Origin: Deltaproteobacteria bacterium
Lineage (GTDB): Bacteria; Myxococcota_A; Polyangia; DRWM01; JAAZOP01
DNA: 61,668 nucleotides
Direction of reading: 5' to 3'
Assembly: GCA_016218815.1 (NCBI GenBank)
Contig: JACRCX010000070.1
Location: forward strand, 1 to 61,668
This document shows, piece by piece, positions 1 through 7,741 of this stretch (the stretch's first letter is position 1; each line of letters opens with the position of its first letter). The notes beneath the pieces are model-generated. The model saw only the letters and a program-made list of their open reading frames with translations, made no database searches and was not told where the DNA came from. The position numbers were made by a program, and so were the translations under genes.

Positions 1-92
1 TCAACAAGCGGCGGATCCGCTGCAACGGTCGCCGCATGCGCTACGCCGTCGAGGCGCCACCACCGCGGTAGCGGCTGCCCCGCCCATCTGGA

Positions 93-695
93 TCAGTTGA
101 AATGACGCGCGGCGACCCCGTGGGCCGAAGTCCCTGACGGATCGCCGCCGGCGTCGATGTCGTCCGTGGTCACCCAGCGGTCGGCCGTCGTGTACGTCGT
201 GTCGCCGCTGGAGCTGCCGGTGACGACGGTGCTGCCGTCCGAGCCGCAGTTGGTCTCGATGCGCACGGTCGCGGCGATCGCCGCGCCGCTCGGGTTGGCG
301 AAGATCTCCAGGAACCGCGCCCAGCGCTCGGTCGTCGGCACGTAGATCTTCCGCGTCACGGTCAGGCCGGAGAGCGTGGCGGGAGCGACGACCACCTGCC
401 GGCCCGCCAGCTCGGTCGAGTGCGACGTGCCCGGGAAGTAGCTCCCGTTGACGCGCAAGGCCATGCCCTGATCGTAGGAATCGCCGGTGCCGTTCCCGAT
501 CTGGCCGTTGCCGTAGATGTCCCAGATGTACCCGGCGCTGTCGTTCAACGTCGTGGTCGGAGCCGGCGAGACGCATTGCGACGAGGCCGGCGCGGGGAAG
601 AACAGCGCCGCAGCCAGCGCGAGCGCGGCCGCCGCCCCTGGGCCGAGCACCCGGGGGGTCCATCGAAACCCTTGCACATGTCCTTGTTCGTACAT
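93..695 (-). CDS. Secreted protein, probably C-terminally truncated
   Basis: The 200-residue product has an N-terminal signal peptide (hydrophobic residues about 17-35, Ala/Ser-rich cleavage region before QCVSP). An extracellular domain follows, of a kind I associate with secreted proteins of Myxococcota and relatives (residues about 48-180, motifs YIWDIYGNGQIGNG and ALRVNGSYFPG). Its function is unknown. The start is ATG 695, preceded by a good GAGGAG ribosome site and a near-consensus promoter. The reading frame stops abruptly after DPSGTSAHGVAARHFN, whereas such domains normally continue with more beta strands. A late frameshift or truncation is therefore likely. It is transcribed divergently from the flavoprotein gene at 975. 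Confidence 0.6.
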   Translation of the reverse strand: MYEQGHVQGFRWTPRVLGPGAAAALALAAALFFPAPASSQCVSPAPTTTLNDSAGYIWDIYGNGQIGNGTGDSYDQGMALRVNGSYFPGTSHSTELAGRQVVVAPATLSGLTVTRKIYVPTTERWARFLEIFANPSGAAIAATVRIETNCGSDGSTVVTGSSSGDTTYTTADRWVTTDDIDAGGDPSGTSAHGVAARHFN

Positions 696-746
696 CCCGC
701 TGCTCCTCTTCCATCCGGAAACCGACGCGGACTCGACCTTGCAGGG

Positions 747-774
747 AGTATTCCGCGTCCGGACGGAGTGTCAA
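747..774 (-). promoter_or_regulatory. Sigma70-like promoter of the secreted protein gene
   Basis: On the minus strand a perfect TTGACA (774-769) lies 16 bp from AATACT (752-747), about 50 bp before the start codon at 695. The spacer contains a perfect 10-bp palindrome, CGTCCGGACG (756-765), which could be an operator. The call is read by eye. Confidence 0.45.
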
Positions 775-974
775 ACGATCTTCGCCCGAGGGGCCGCCGC
801 CCAACATCGATTCCGGTCGCCGCGCGGGTCGTGGTGCCCGTCGTGATTCGCGTCGTGATTCGCGTCGTTGACATCCGGCCGGCGGCTCAGGCAACCTCCC
901 CCCGACGTCGGTGATGTCAGGCTCCCACCTCGGGAGGCATCCCCACCGGCAGGGTCGGCGCAGGCGCGCGCCGC

Positions 975-1949
975 ATGGAATCGGGGATGTCGACCGGAAA
1001 ACCGCCGGAGATCGATCTGCTCGTCGTGGGACGCGGGCCCGCGGGGGTGGCGTGCGCCCTGCAAGCCCATCGCGACGGGCTGCGAGTCCTGCTCGCGGGC
1101 GACGAGCCGATCGGCGGGCTCGTCCGCGCCGCGCGGCGCCTGGACAACCTCCCCGGCCTCGCCCGGACGCCCGGCGCGGAGCTGGCGGATCGGATGGAGC
1201 GGCAGCTCCGCGAGGCCGGAGTCCCGACCCGCGCGGCCCGCATCGTCGCGCTGCGCCGCGAGGGCGCGCGCTTCGTCCCGACGGTCGAACCCCTCGGCCA
1301 GTGCAATCCCGCGCACGCCGCCGCGAGCGGCGCGGACCACGGGCTGTCCTGGACGGCGGGCGCGGTCTGCCTGGCCACCGGGACCCGGCCGCGACCGTGG
1401 CCGCCGGCCGCCGGCGGCGTCGTCGTGCGGGACGCGCGAGCGCTGCCCGCGAGGCTGGACGGGTGGCGCGTCGTCGTGGTCGGCGGCGGCGAAGCGGCGC
1501 TGGACACTGCCCTGAACGCGGCGGACCGCGGCGCGGGAGTGACGCTCCTGGCGCGGGGCGGGATGCTGCACGGTTCGCCCGCGCTGCTGGCCGAAGTGCG
1601 GGCATCGCGCGTGGATGTGCGCCTGGGGACGTCCGTTGCCGGCGCCTCCGGCGGCGCCGGCGGGTGGTCGATCCGGTTGGAAGACGGGGAGACCGTCGAG
1701 GCGGATGTGCTGGCGGCCTGCGTCGGTCGCGAGCCGCGGAAGGATGTCTGGGATGGCATTGGGCAGGGCACGCTCGAGGCGTCGGTCGAGCAGCGCGCCG
1801 TTCCCGGCGTGTTCGCGGCGGGGGATCTGATCCGCGGGCGCGACCGCTACGTCGCCACGGCGATGGGCGACGGGCAGCGCGCGGCGCTCGCCGCCGCCGC
1901 GTACCTGGGGGGAATGAAACCACCGATGGACACCGATGGACACCGATAG
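975..1949 (+). CDS. FAD/NAD(P)-dependent oxidoreductase, thioredoxin-reductase-like
   Basis: The 324-residue product has the two-dinucleotide-domain layout of thioredoxin-reductase-like flavoproteins. An FAD-binding GRGPAG motif lies near residue 20, an NAD(P)-binding VVVGGGEAALD motif near residue 165, and a C-terminal VFAAGDLIRG motif closes over FAD. The CxxC redox pair of true thioredoxin reductases is not visible, so the electron acceptor is unknown. ATG 975 and ATG 987 are both possible starts. The last eight or so codons (KPPMDTDGHR) lie inside a dispersed intergenic repeat, which supplies the stop codon. The native C-terminus may therefore have been replaced. Confidence 0.75.
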   Translation: MESGMSTGKPPEIDLLVVGRGPAGVACALQAHRDGLRVLLAGDEPIGGLVRAARRLDNLPGLARTPGAELADRMERQLREAGVPTRAARIVALRREGARFVPTVEPLGQCNPAHAAASGADHGLSWTAGAVCLATGTRPRPWPPAAGGVVVRDARALPARLDGWRVVVVGGGEAALDTALNAADRGAGVTLLARGGMLHGSPALLAEVRASRVDVRLGTSVAGASGGAGGWSIRLEDGETVEADVLAACVGREPRKDVWDGIGQGTLEASVEQRAVPGVFAAGDLIRGRDRYVATAMGDGQRAALAAAAYLGGMKPPMDTDGHR

Positions 1950-1950
1950 G
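1917..1950 (+). repeat. Dispersed short repeat, copy A
   Basis: This stretch holds tandem variants of ACCGATGGACACCGATGG. Related copies occur at 2030-2059 and 41503-41532. It overlaps the 3' end of the flavoprotein gene and provides its stop codon. Confidence 0.6.
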
Positions 1951-2029
1951 AACGGAGCCGGGTCGACAGAACCGCGACCGCGAGGGAGCGGATGCTTGCG
2001 AAGCAGGTGGAACGGGGGGGAGGAAGAGG

Positions 2030-2059
2030 GAACCACCGATGAACATCGATGAACACGGA
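2030..2059 (+). repeat. Dispersed short repeat, copy B
   Basis: Contains ACCACCGATGAACATCGATG, a close relative of copy A at 1917. It lies just upstream of the RlmN-like gene. It creates an in-frame ATG at 2039 that I did not choose as the start, because it would make the repeat coding. Confidence 0.6.
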
Positions 2060-2113
2060 GTCGGCCTTGCTCCTTCGTCCGAGCCGCGAGTTCGGGCCGC
2101 GGGAGGTCCCGGG

Positions 2114-3073
2114 ATGGAGGTCCTGCGGGTGTCGGGCGAGCCGGAGGTCGCCGAGGTGGCGGTTCTGCGGTTCCGGGGCGACGACCAGTACTGCGTGGAG
2201 ACGGTTGACGGGCTGGCGCCGCCGGAGCCGCGGGCGCGGAAGTGGGTCGTGAACGTGTCGACCCAGTTCGGCTGCCCGGTCGGCTGCCCGTTTTGCGATG
2301 CAGCGCAGAGCTATGCGGGGAACCCGACGGCCGAGGAGCTGCTGGCGCAGGTGCGGTGGGCGCTCGCGCGGCACCCGGAGCACGTGGGCTCGTGCGGCAA
2401 GCTCAAGGTGCACTTCGCGCGGATGGGCGAGCCGTCGTTCAACGACGCGGTGTTGGAGGCGATTGCGCGGCTGCCGGAGGAGATCTCGACGCCCGGGCTG
2501 TGGGCCTGCGTGGCGACGGTCGCGCCGAGGGGGCGGAACGCGTGGTTCGAGCGTCTGCGCGAAGTGAAGGAGAGCTCGTTCCGCGGGCGCTTCCAGCTCC
2601 AGTTCTCGGTGCAATCGACCTCGGCGGCCGATCGGGTGAGGCTCACGCCGATCGCGCACTGGTCGCTGGCGGAGATCGCGGCCTATGGTGCACGCTTCCA
2701 CCGCACCGGCGACCGCAAGGTCGTGCTCAACTTCGCGCTGGCGCGCGCCGTGGAGTTCGAGCCCGCGGTGGTCGCCTCGACGTTCGATTCGGCCCATTTC
2801 GCGGTGAAGATCACCCCGGTCAATCCGACGGCGCGGGGCGCCGAGGCCGGGTTCGAGACGGTGCTGCGGTCGGAGCGTGCGGAGGCGGTCGCAGCGGCTC
2901 GCGATGCGCTGCTCGCCCGCGGCTTCGACGTGGTGCTCAGCGTCGGCGAGTCCGGGGAGGACCGCATCGGCAGCAACTGCGGTCAGGCCGTGCGCGTCGC
3001 AAGGCCCGTCCGGGCGCTGCCCCCAGAACATCACGCGCGACTCGCGCCGTCCGCGCCGGCCGGAAACCGATAA
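2114..3073 (+). CDS. RlmN-like radical SAM protein
   Basis: The 319-residue radical SAM enzyme resembles the RlmN/Cfr RNA adenine-C2 methyltransferases. Visible features are the cluster motif C54-PVG-C58-PF-C61, a MGEP motif (ARMGEPSFN, SAM binding), an LQFSVQS strand where RlmN has the SLHA motif, and a C-terminal NCGQ motif matching the catalytic-Cys ACGQ of RlmN. The equivalent of E. coli RlmN Cys118 (family LCVSSQxGC) is Asn47 here (VNVSTQFGC). The N-terminal RlmN helical domain is absent. Substrate is therefore uncertain: a paralogue rather than the housekeeping 23S/tRNA methylase. The start is ATG 2114 with GGGAGG upstream. Confidence 0.75.
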   Translation: MEVLRVSGEPEVAEVAVLRFRGDDQYCVETVDGLAPPEPRARKWVVNVSTQFGCPVGCPFCDAAQSYAGNPTAEELLAQVRWALARHPEHVGSCGKLKVHFARMGEPSFNDAVLEAIARLPEEISTPGLWACVATVAPRGRNAWFERLREVKESSFRGRFQLQFSVQSTSAADRVRLTPIAHWSLAEIAAYGARFHRTGDRKVVLNFALARAVEFEPAVVASTFDSAHFAVKITPVNPTARGAEAGFETVLRSERAEAVAAARDALLARGFDVVLSVGESGEDRIGSNCGQAVRVARPVRALPPEHHARLAPSAPAGNR

Positions 3074-3124
3074 CCAAGAGCCAACCATCGATAACGGATT
3101 GCCAAGAATCATTCGCCGTCGAGC

Positions 3125-3161
3125 TTGCTTTCGCAGGGCGGCTGCCATAACTTCGTGGCAG
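3125..3161 (+). promoter_or_regulatory. Promoter and candidate operator of the toxin-antitoxin operon
   Basis: TTGCTT (3125-3130) and CATAAC (3146-3151) form a weak sigma70-like promoter with 15-bp spacing. A perfect 6-bp inverted repeat, CTGCCA/TGGCAG (3142-3147 and 3156-3161), overlaps the -10 and the ribosome site. That is the placement expected for autorepression by the RHH antitoxin. The role is inferred. Confidence 0.35.
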
Positions 3162-3171
3162 GAGGCATGGC

Positions 3172-3441
3172 ATGAGCACGGGCCCGCAGAACTTCCACGT
3201 ACCGCTTCCACCCGATCTCTATTCCGGACTTCGTCTCGAGGCGAAGCGCTCGGGGAAGCCGGCCACGGCGGTGGCCCGGGAGGCCATCCGGCACTGGCTC
3301 GAGGCCAGGAGGCAGGCGGGCTTGCACCGGGCCATCGTGTCGTACGCCGAGCGGCACGCCGGCACCCGGACGGATCTGGACGAGGCGCTCGAGGCGGCTG
3401 CGGTCGAGGTTCTCCGGGAAGAAGAGGAATCGGATCGATGA
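3172..3441 (+). CDS. Ribbon-helix-helix antitoxin-like protein
   Basis: The 89-residue protein has an N-terminal beta strand (FHVPLPPDLYSGLRLEAKRSGKPATAVAREAIRHWL) typical of RHH/CopG DNA-binding dimers, followed by an acidic C-terminal tail that would bind the toxin. GGAGG at 3161-3165 sets the ATG at 3172. The gene overlaps the downstream MazF-like toxin by ATGA, the usual coupling of an antitoxin with its toxin. It is expected to neutralise the toxin and repress the operon at the inverted repeat upstream. Confidence 0.8.
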   Translation: MSTGPQNFHVPLPPDLYSGLRLEAKRSGKPATAVAREAIRHWLEARRQAGLHRAIVSYAERHAGTRTDLDEALEAAAVEVLREEEESDR

Positions 3442-3785
3442 AGCGCGGCGAAGTGTTCTGGGCCGAGCTTGCGCCGCGGTCCGGCTCCGAGCAGTCCGGG
3501 CGGCGGCCGGTCATCGTCGTGTCGCATGACGGGTTCAACCGTGTACCGACCTGGCGGTCGGTCGTCGTGGTGCCGCTGTCGACGTCGGCCGTCCAGGCGC
3601 GTCGCGGCCCGACGGCGATCATCCTGGACACGTCCGCCACGGGACTCAGGCGCGACAGCGTTGCCCTCTGTCATCAGGTCACGACGCTGGATCGCTCGAA
3701 GCTGGCGCGCCGCGTGACCGCGTTGTCCCCGCTTTCGATGCGCCGGGTAGGCGAAGGCCTGAAGGCCGCCCTCGATCTGTGGTAG
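3438..3785 (+). CDS. MazF/PemK-family toxin (endoribonuclease)
   Basis: The 115-residue protein has the MazF/PemK pattern: N-terminal KRGEVFWAELAPRSGSEQSGRRPVIVVS (the RG-V/W and RPVIVVS motifs of the SH3-like barrel), a central VVVVPLSTS strand and a late LCHQVTTLDRSKL motif. Family members cleave RNA at short sequences and cause growth arrest when the antitoxin is lost. The start ATG 3438 overlaps the antitoxin stop. The gene is full length for the family. Confidence 0.85.
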   Translation: MKRGEVFWAELAPRSGSEQSGRRPVIVVSHDGFNRVPTWRSVVVVPLSTSAVQARRGPTAIILDTSATGLRRDSVALCHQVTTLDRSKLARRVTALSPLSMRRVGEGLKAALDLW

Positions 3786-3805
3786 CGCGTGCGCGTGATC
3801 CCCCG

Positions 3806-4054
3806 ATGAAGTACCCTTCCGATCGTCGGAGGTGGATCGTGCTGCTCGGAAGGGGGAGCATCGGGGCTCCGTACACGATCGCCGCGGCCGACTTCACGCC
3901 GTGCGACGTGCGCACGGTTCCCGACCGGTCCTATGACATCTGCGTCGAGGGCGCGTGCGTGTCGCCGGGTTGCGGCGACCGGACGTGCAACCCGCCCGGG
4001 CCGAATTGGCCGCTGGCGGACACCGACCAGCGATCGTGCTTCAACGACGGCTGA
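3806..4054 (+). pseudogene. Remnant of a DUF1566-type secreted protein gene
   Basis: The short frame encodes a Cys-rich segment, DICVEGACVSPGCGDRTCNPPGPNWPLADTDQRSCFNDG, then stops. It resembles the N-terminal lead-in of Myxococcota lipoproteins carrying the DUF1566 (Lcl C-terminal) domain, where the PLxDTxQxxCx segment precedes the folded domain. No convincing continuation is visible in the other frames before 4118. I read it as the 5' remnant of a deleted gene; a genuine small secreted peptide is possible but less likely. Confidence 0.4.
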
Positions 4055-4117
4055 TTCGGCGATGCGCGCGGCGCGGAGCATGGATCCGACACAGAAACCA
4101 AGTACCGACGACGACCG

Positions 4118-4546
4118 TCAGGCAGGCTCCCACTTCTTGACGGTCGCCAGCCCGTCGATCACGACGGTGCCGGACTGGTTGCGCACCACGGTCTTGAGCT
4201 TCAGCATCTTCGGCTTGTCGATCTTCTCCACGACCTCGACCTCCGCCGTGATCGTGTCGCCGAGCTTCACGGGCGCGAGGAACTTCATCTCCTGGCCCAG
4301 GTAGATCGTGTTGGGGCCGGGGAGGCGCGTGCCCAGGACGGCGGAGATGAGGCCGGCGCCGAGCATGCCGTGGGCGATGCGCTCCTTGAACAGCGACTTC
4401 GCCGCGAACTCGGCGTCCACGTGCACCGGGTTGTAGTCCTCGGTCACCTCCGCGAACCGCCGCACGACCTCGTCGGTGACGGTCTTGGATACGGACGCCT
4501 TCTCGCCGATCTGGATGTCCGCATAGCGACGTTCGGGGAAGGTCAT
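4118..4546 (-). CDS. MaoC-like (R)-specific enoyl-CoA hydratase, PhaJ type
   Basis: The 142-residue single hot-dog-fold protein carries the hydratase-2 signature around FAEVTEDYNPVHVDAEFAAKSLFKERIAHGMLGAGLISAVLG, including the catalytic Asp and His (DYNPVH). PhaJ-type enzymes convert trans-2-enoyl-CoA from beta-oxidation into (R)-3-hydroxyacyl-CoA, the substrate of the PHA synthase. The gene start overlaps the phaC stop by ATGA, so expression is coupled to polymer synthesis. It is a cytoplasmic enzyme and the last gene of the phaE-phaC-maoC operon. Confidence 0.85.
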   Translation of the reverse strand: MTFPERRYADIQIGEKASVSKTVTDEVVRRFAEVTEDYNPVHVDAEFAAKSLFKERIAHGMLGAGLISAVLGTRLPGPNTIYLGQEMKFLAPVKLGDTITAEVEVVEKIDKPKMLKLKTVVRNQSGTVVIDGLATVKKWEPA

Positions 4547-5754
4547 TCCTTGCCTCCTCGCTTGCGGGCGCCCTTCGCGGGCGTCTCGCCGGGTCCGTTC
4601 TCGGCCGTCCGAGCTCCCGACCGCGCGGCCAGCCACTCGGCCATTCGCGGGGTGTACTCCGTCTGGGAGCGGCGGCTGGTGAACATGCCGATGTGGCCGG
4701 TCGGATAGGCGAGGACCTCGGTGTCCTTGCTGCCCGTCAGCTCGGTGAAGCGCCGGCTGCAGGCCGGGGGCACGAGATGGTCGGCCTCGGCGAAAGCGTT
4801 GAGCACGGGCATGGTGATCTTCCGGAGGTCGACCTTTCGCCCGCCGATCTCCAGCTCGCCCTTCACCAGCTTGTTCTGCTGGTAGAGGTCCTTGAGGAAT
4901 TGGCGGAAGGCCTCGCCGACCTGGTCGGGCGAGTCGAAGATCCATTTCTCCATGCGCAGGAAGTTGGCGACGAAGTTGGCATCGTCGAGGTTCTCCAGGA
5001 AACTGACGTACTTGTCGAACATGAGGCGCACGGGGTTGAGCATCAGGAAGCCGACGTTCATGAACTCGCCCGGGATGTTGCCGAAGGTGTCGACCATCTT
5101 GTCCACGTCCATCCGGCGGGCCCAGACGTTGAGCAGGCCGGTGTCCGTGTCGAAGTCGATCGGGGCGACGATGGTCGTCAGGTTGCGGACCTTCTCGGGG
5201 TGCAACGCGGCGTAGATCGCGCTGAACGTGCCGCCCTGGCAGATGCCCATCAGGTTGACCTGCGGCTGGCCGGTGCGCCGGCGCACCTCGTCGACCATGT
5301 GGTCGATGTAGTCCTCGATGTAGTCCGTCATCGTGAGGAACTTGTCGCCGCGCGAGGGGTAGCCCCAGTCGACGACGTACATGTCCAGGCCCGCGTCGAG
5401 GAAGACCTTGAACATCGAGCGATCGGCCTGGAGGTCCATCATGTAGTAGCGATTGATCAGCGCGTAGACGAGCACGGTCGGCGTGGGCAGTGGTTGCTTC
5501 GCCGTCGACTTGTACAGCCGCAGCTCGACCTTGTCCCGCTTGTGCAGCACCTCGTACGGCGTGGCTCCGACCTCGATCTCCAGCGGCGAGCTGAGCACCT
5601 CGGCGCCGCGCAGGATGCGCCGTTGCCACTTGATCATCGTGCCCAGGAGCGTGCGCTGCAGCTCCTCGAGCTGCTGCGTCGTCAGGACGCCCGCCGGCGC
5701 GCCGGAAGCCGCGCCCGCCTTTCCGTCCGCGGAGCCCCCTTGGTTCTCGGCCAT
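4543..5754 (-). CDS. phaC: Class III polyhydroxyalkanoate synthase, catalytic subunit
   Basis: The 403-residue alpha/beta-hydrolase-fold synthase polymerises (R)-3-hydroxyacyl-CoA into PHA granules. The modified lipase box GICQGG supplies nucleophile Cys172; Asp325 (AEADHLVP) and His354 (PTGHIGMF) complete the triad. FLDAGLDMYVVDWGYPSRGD is a family hallmark. The length is close to class III PhaC (about 355 residues) plus an N-terminal extension and a basic tail (KGARKRGGKE). PhaE lies immediately upstream (10 bp gap) and the hydratase overlaps downstream. Confidence 0.95.
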   Translation of the reverse strand: MAENQGGSADGKAGAASGAPAGVLTTQQLEELQRTLLGTMIKWQRRILRGAEVLSSPLEIEVGATPYEVLHKRDKVELRLYKSTAKQPLPTPTVLVYALINRYYMMDLQADRSMFKVFLDAGLDMYVVDWGYPSRGDKFLTMTDYIEDYIDHMVDEVRRRTGQPQVNLMGICQGGTFSAIYAALHPEKVRNLTTIVAPIDFDTDTGLLNVWARRMDVDKMVDTFGNIPGEFMNVGFLMLNPVRLMFDKYVSFLENLDDANFVANFLRMEKWIFDSPDQVGEAFRQFLKDLYQQNKLVKGELEIGGRKVDLRKITMPVLNAFAEADHLVPPACSRRFTELTGSKDTEVLAYPTGHIGMFTSRRSQTEYTPRMAEWLAARSGARTAENGPGETPAKGARKRGGKE

Positions 5755-5764
5755 CGGATCCCTC

Positions 5765-6604
5765 CTAGTCCTTGTTCAGGGAACGGATCTCGCGCTTCAG
5801 CTCGTGCAGCTCCCGCAACACGTCGTCCAGCTCGCGCCGCGTGACGATGGGAGTGCCCTTGAGCTGCTCCTCCATCAGGGCGTTCATCTGGGAGTAGAAC
5901 TCGAGCGACGCGTGCATCGTGTGTTCCAGCGCCGCGAGGAAGGGCGGGGAGCGGAAGAGCAGGCCGAAGCGCTGCTCCACCGTCTTGAGCAGCAGCTGGT
6001 AGAACTTCTCGAAGGTCTCCGGGGTCATCGGCCCCTTCGCCAGCTCCTGCGTCCTGGCGGCCAGCTCGTGGAGCGCCTCCATCCCCGGCTGCACCATCTT
6101 GCCGTAGAAGTCGGTCAGGGCAGCCTGGTACTTGACGGACGCGTCGACGCCCCGCATGTGCTTGTCGATGAGCTGCCGGGCGGGACCGATCGACGGCAGG
6201 TGGAAGACGCGCCCCAGCGTCTCCTCGTAGCCCCGCAGCCACGACTCGTACATCTCCCGCGCGGCATCCGGCTTGACCTCGCCGCGCAGGACCTCGCTCG
6301 TCCGCTCGGCCATCCGTGTCACGAATCCCATCCACTGCTGGCCGGCCTGGGCCACCGTCTGCGCGAGGTCCCCGGCGGGCAGCGGCAGCGCGCCGCCCTG
6401 CACCGCCCCGAGCTTGCCCCACAGCTCCGTGACCGCGTGCAGCGAGTCCGTCCCGCCCACGGCCTTGAACCGCTCGGCCGTCTTCGTCACGCCGTCCAGC
6501 GTCGACTGCAGCCACGACCGCTGGGTGTCGCTCCAGGACTTGAACATGTCCGTCACGCCCTGAAACACGTCCTTCTTCTCCGTCGCCTTCTCCTCGGTCG
6601 CCAT
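5765..6604 (-). CDS. phaE: Class III polyhydroxyalkanoate synthase, PhaE subunit
   Basis: The 279-residue mostly helical protein belongs to the PhaE family, which activates PhaC and associates with granules. Support comes from the amphipathic helical N-terminus (FQGVTDMFKSWSDTQRSWLQS), the central YESWLRGYEETLGRVFHLPSIGPAR motif characteristic of PhaE, the C-terminal helix ELDDVLRELHELKREIRSLNK, and its place directly before phaC. The start is ATG 6604 with GGAGGAGAGG upstream. It is the first gene of the PHA operon. Confidence 0.9.
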   Translation of the reverse strand: MATEEKATEKKDVFQGVTDMFKSWSDTQRSWLQSTLDGVTKTAERFKAVGGTDSLHAVTELWGKLGAVQGGALPLPAGDLAQTVAQAGQQWMGFVTRMAERTSEVLRGEVKPDAAREMYESWLRGYEETLGRVFHLPSIGPARQLIDKHMRGVDASVKYQAALTDFYGKMVQPGMEALHELAARTQELAKGPMTPETFEKFYQLLLKTVEQRFGLLFRSPPFLAALEHTMHASLEFYSQMNALMEEQLKGTPIVTRRELDDVLRELHELKREIRSLNKD

Positions 6605-6736
6605 GGCGCCTCTCCTCCTTCGCGGTCCCGCACGCTGGATGGGAATTTTCCCCCCTCGGCGAGCAACAGGGAAACCCCGCTCCCCCCAAGGCTCCTCGGT
6701 GCTCCATCGGTCCCCCCGATGGACGGGCCGGGGGCG

Positions 6737-6765
6737 ACGCTACGCAAGCCCCCCCGGGCTGTCAA
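6737..6765 (-). promoter_or_regulatory. Putative promoter of the phaE-phaC-maoC operon
   Basis: On the minus strand a consensus TTGACA (6765-6760) is 17 bp from TAGCGT (6742-6737). The predicted leader to ATG 6604 is about 125 nt. Confidence 0.45.
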
Positions 6766-6826
6766 GGCGAATTGAGCCCTATGTCCGGTCGTTTCGCGGC
6801 CGTTTCTTGACGCGCGGCGTCACCCT

Positions 6827-6854
6827 TTGCGCCACACCGTGATCCTGCTATCGT
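6827..6854 (+). promoter_or_regulatory. Putative promoter of the PilZ gene
   Basis: TTGCGC (6827-6832), a 16-bp spacer and TATCGT (6849-6854) with a TGC extension just before the -10. Transcription would start within a few bases of ATG 6862, giving a leaderless or near-leaderless mRNA. Confidence 0.4.
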
Positions 6855-6861
6855 TACGGCC

Positions 6862-7236
6862 ATGGTGCCCCCGGACGACGGCGCGGATCGCAGACGCTTC
6901 CCGCGGTACTCGGTGCGGATCATGGCCGCCATCTCGGGCCCCGGCGCGCCCCAGCCCGTCGCCGTCCGCGACGTCAGCCAAGGGGGCGCCTTCGTCACCA
7001 CCACCGCGCCGCAGCCGATCGGCACCGAGTTGCAGATCCGCATGTCGATGCCCGGCGAACAGACCGAGGAGCAGCTCGACGGACGCGTCGTGCGCGTCGT
7101 CGACGTCCAGGGCGACCAGATGCCAGACCACATCACCGGGATGGGCATCGAGTTCAAGCTCACCGCCGAGCAGCGCGAAAAGCTGCGGCGGGTCCTGATG
7201 AGCTACGTCGACGACCCGGACCAGGATCGGGACTAG
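6862..7236 (+). CDS. PilZ-domain protein, probable cyclic-di-GMP receptor
   Basis: The 124-residue protein is essentially a single PilZ domain. It has the Arg-rich c-di-GMP motif RRRFPR at residues about 10-15 and the second motif DVSQGGAFV at about 40. The strand-rich body ends in MGIEFKLTAEQREKLRRVL. Both ligand motifs are intact, so binding of c-di-GMP is likely. No output domain is attached; such proteins act by contacting partners in motility or polysaccharide export. The partner is not identifiable from neighbours, since the PHA operon is divergent. Confidence 0.9.
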   Translation: MVPPDDGADRRRFPRYSVRIMAAISGPGAPQPVAVRDVSQGGAFVTTTAPQPIGTELQIRMSMPGEQTEEQLDGRVVRVVDVQGDQMPDHITGMGIEFKLTAEQREKLRRVLMSYVDDPDQDRD

Positions 7237-7250
7237 GATCGCTCGCGGGC

Positions 7251-7279
7251 TGGACGGAAGCCCCGAGCGGTGCTATCAG
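7251..7279 (+). promoter_or_regulatory. Putative promoter of the small basic protein gene
   Basis: TGGACG (7251-7256), a 17-bp spacer and TATCAG (7274-7279) with an extended TGC at 7271-7273. The leader to ATG 7379 would be about 95 nt. Confidence 0.4.
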
Positions 7280-7378
7280 TCCGCCGCCGCGACGGGCGAT
7301 GGTCGCTCGGCGCGCTTCGATTCCCCCCGGCGCCCCGCGCCGCCACCGGCGGCGGGAGGCTTGCGAAGGAGGATCCCC

Positions 7379-7741
7379 ATGGCGAAGTCCCCGTTGCAGC
7401 AGGTCAAGGATCGCTTCGGCTCCAAGGAAGCCCTGGTCAAGGAGCTGTCCGTGCTGGCCGAGAAGACCGACCTGTTCGTCAAGCGGTTCAACGAGACGAA
7501 GGGCCTGGAGCGCGTCTCCAACCTGAAGCTGCTCCGCCTCCGCCGCATCGCCGCCGAGGTCCAGGAGAAGTTCGAGACCCGCGCGAAGCTCGTCGACGCC
7601 CTGGTCGAGCTGCAAGGCCGGGCCAAGGACGCCGACTACAAGAAGCACTTCGACAAGCACACCCTCGGCCGGCTCCTCGACGTCTACCGCGTCGCCGAGC
7701 GCCGCGCCAAGCGCGCCGCCAGGAAGTCCGGCCAGTCCTGA
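7379..7741 (+). CDS. Small basic helical protein, function unknown
   Basis: The 120-residue product is predicted all-helical and strongly basic at the C-terminus (RVAERRAKRAARKSGQS). I do not recognise a named domain. The N-terminus FGSKEALVKELSVLAEKTDLFVKRFNE looks like a helical bundle with coiled-coil character. An AAGGAGG ribosome site (7366-7372) ideally spaced before ATG 7379 suggests high expression. The basic tail could bind nucleic acid, but that is speculation. Confidence 0.7.
   Translation: MAKSPLQQVKDRFGSKEALVKELSVLAEKTDLFVKRFNETKGLERVSNLKLLRLRRIAAEVQEKFETRAKLVDALVELQGRAKDADYKKHFDKHTLGRLLDVYRVAERRAKRAARKSGQS

Noticed and set aside
1..2046. Very long antisense frame (681 codons) across the first genes
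   Set aside because: It is Arg/Pro/Ala-rich, lacks any domain and overlaps two credible genes. Such frames arise by chance at high GC.
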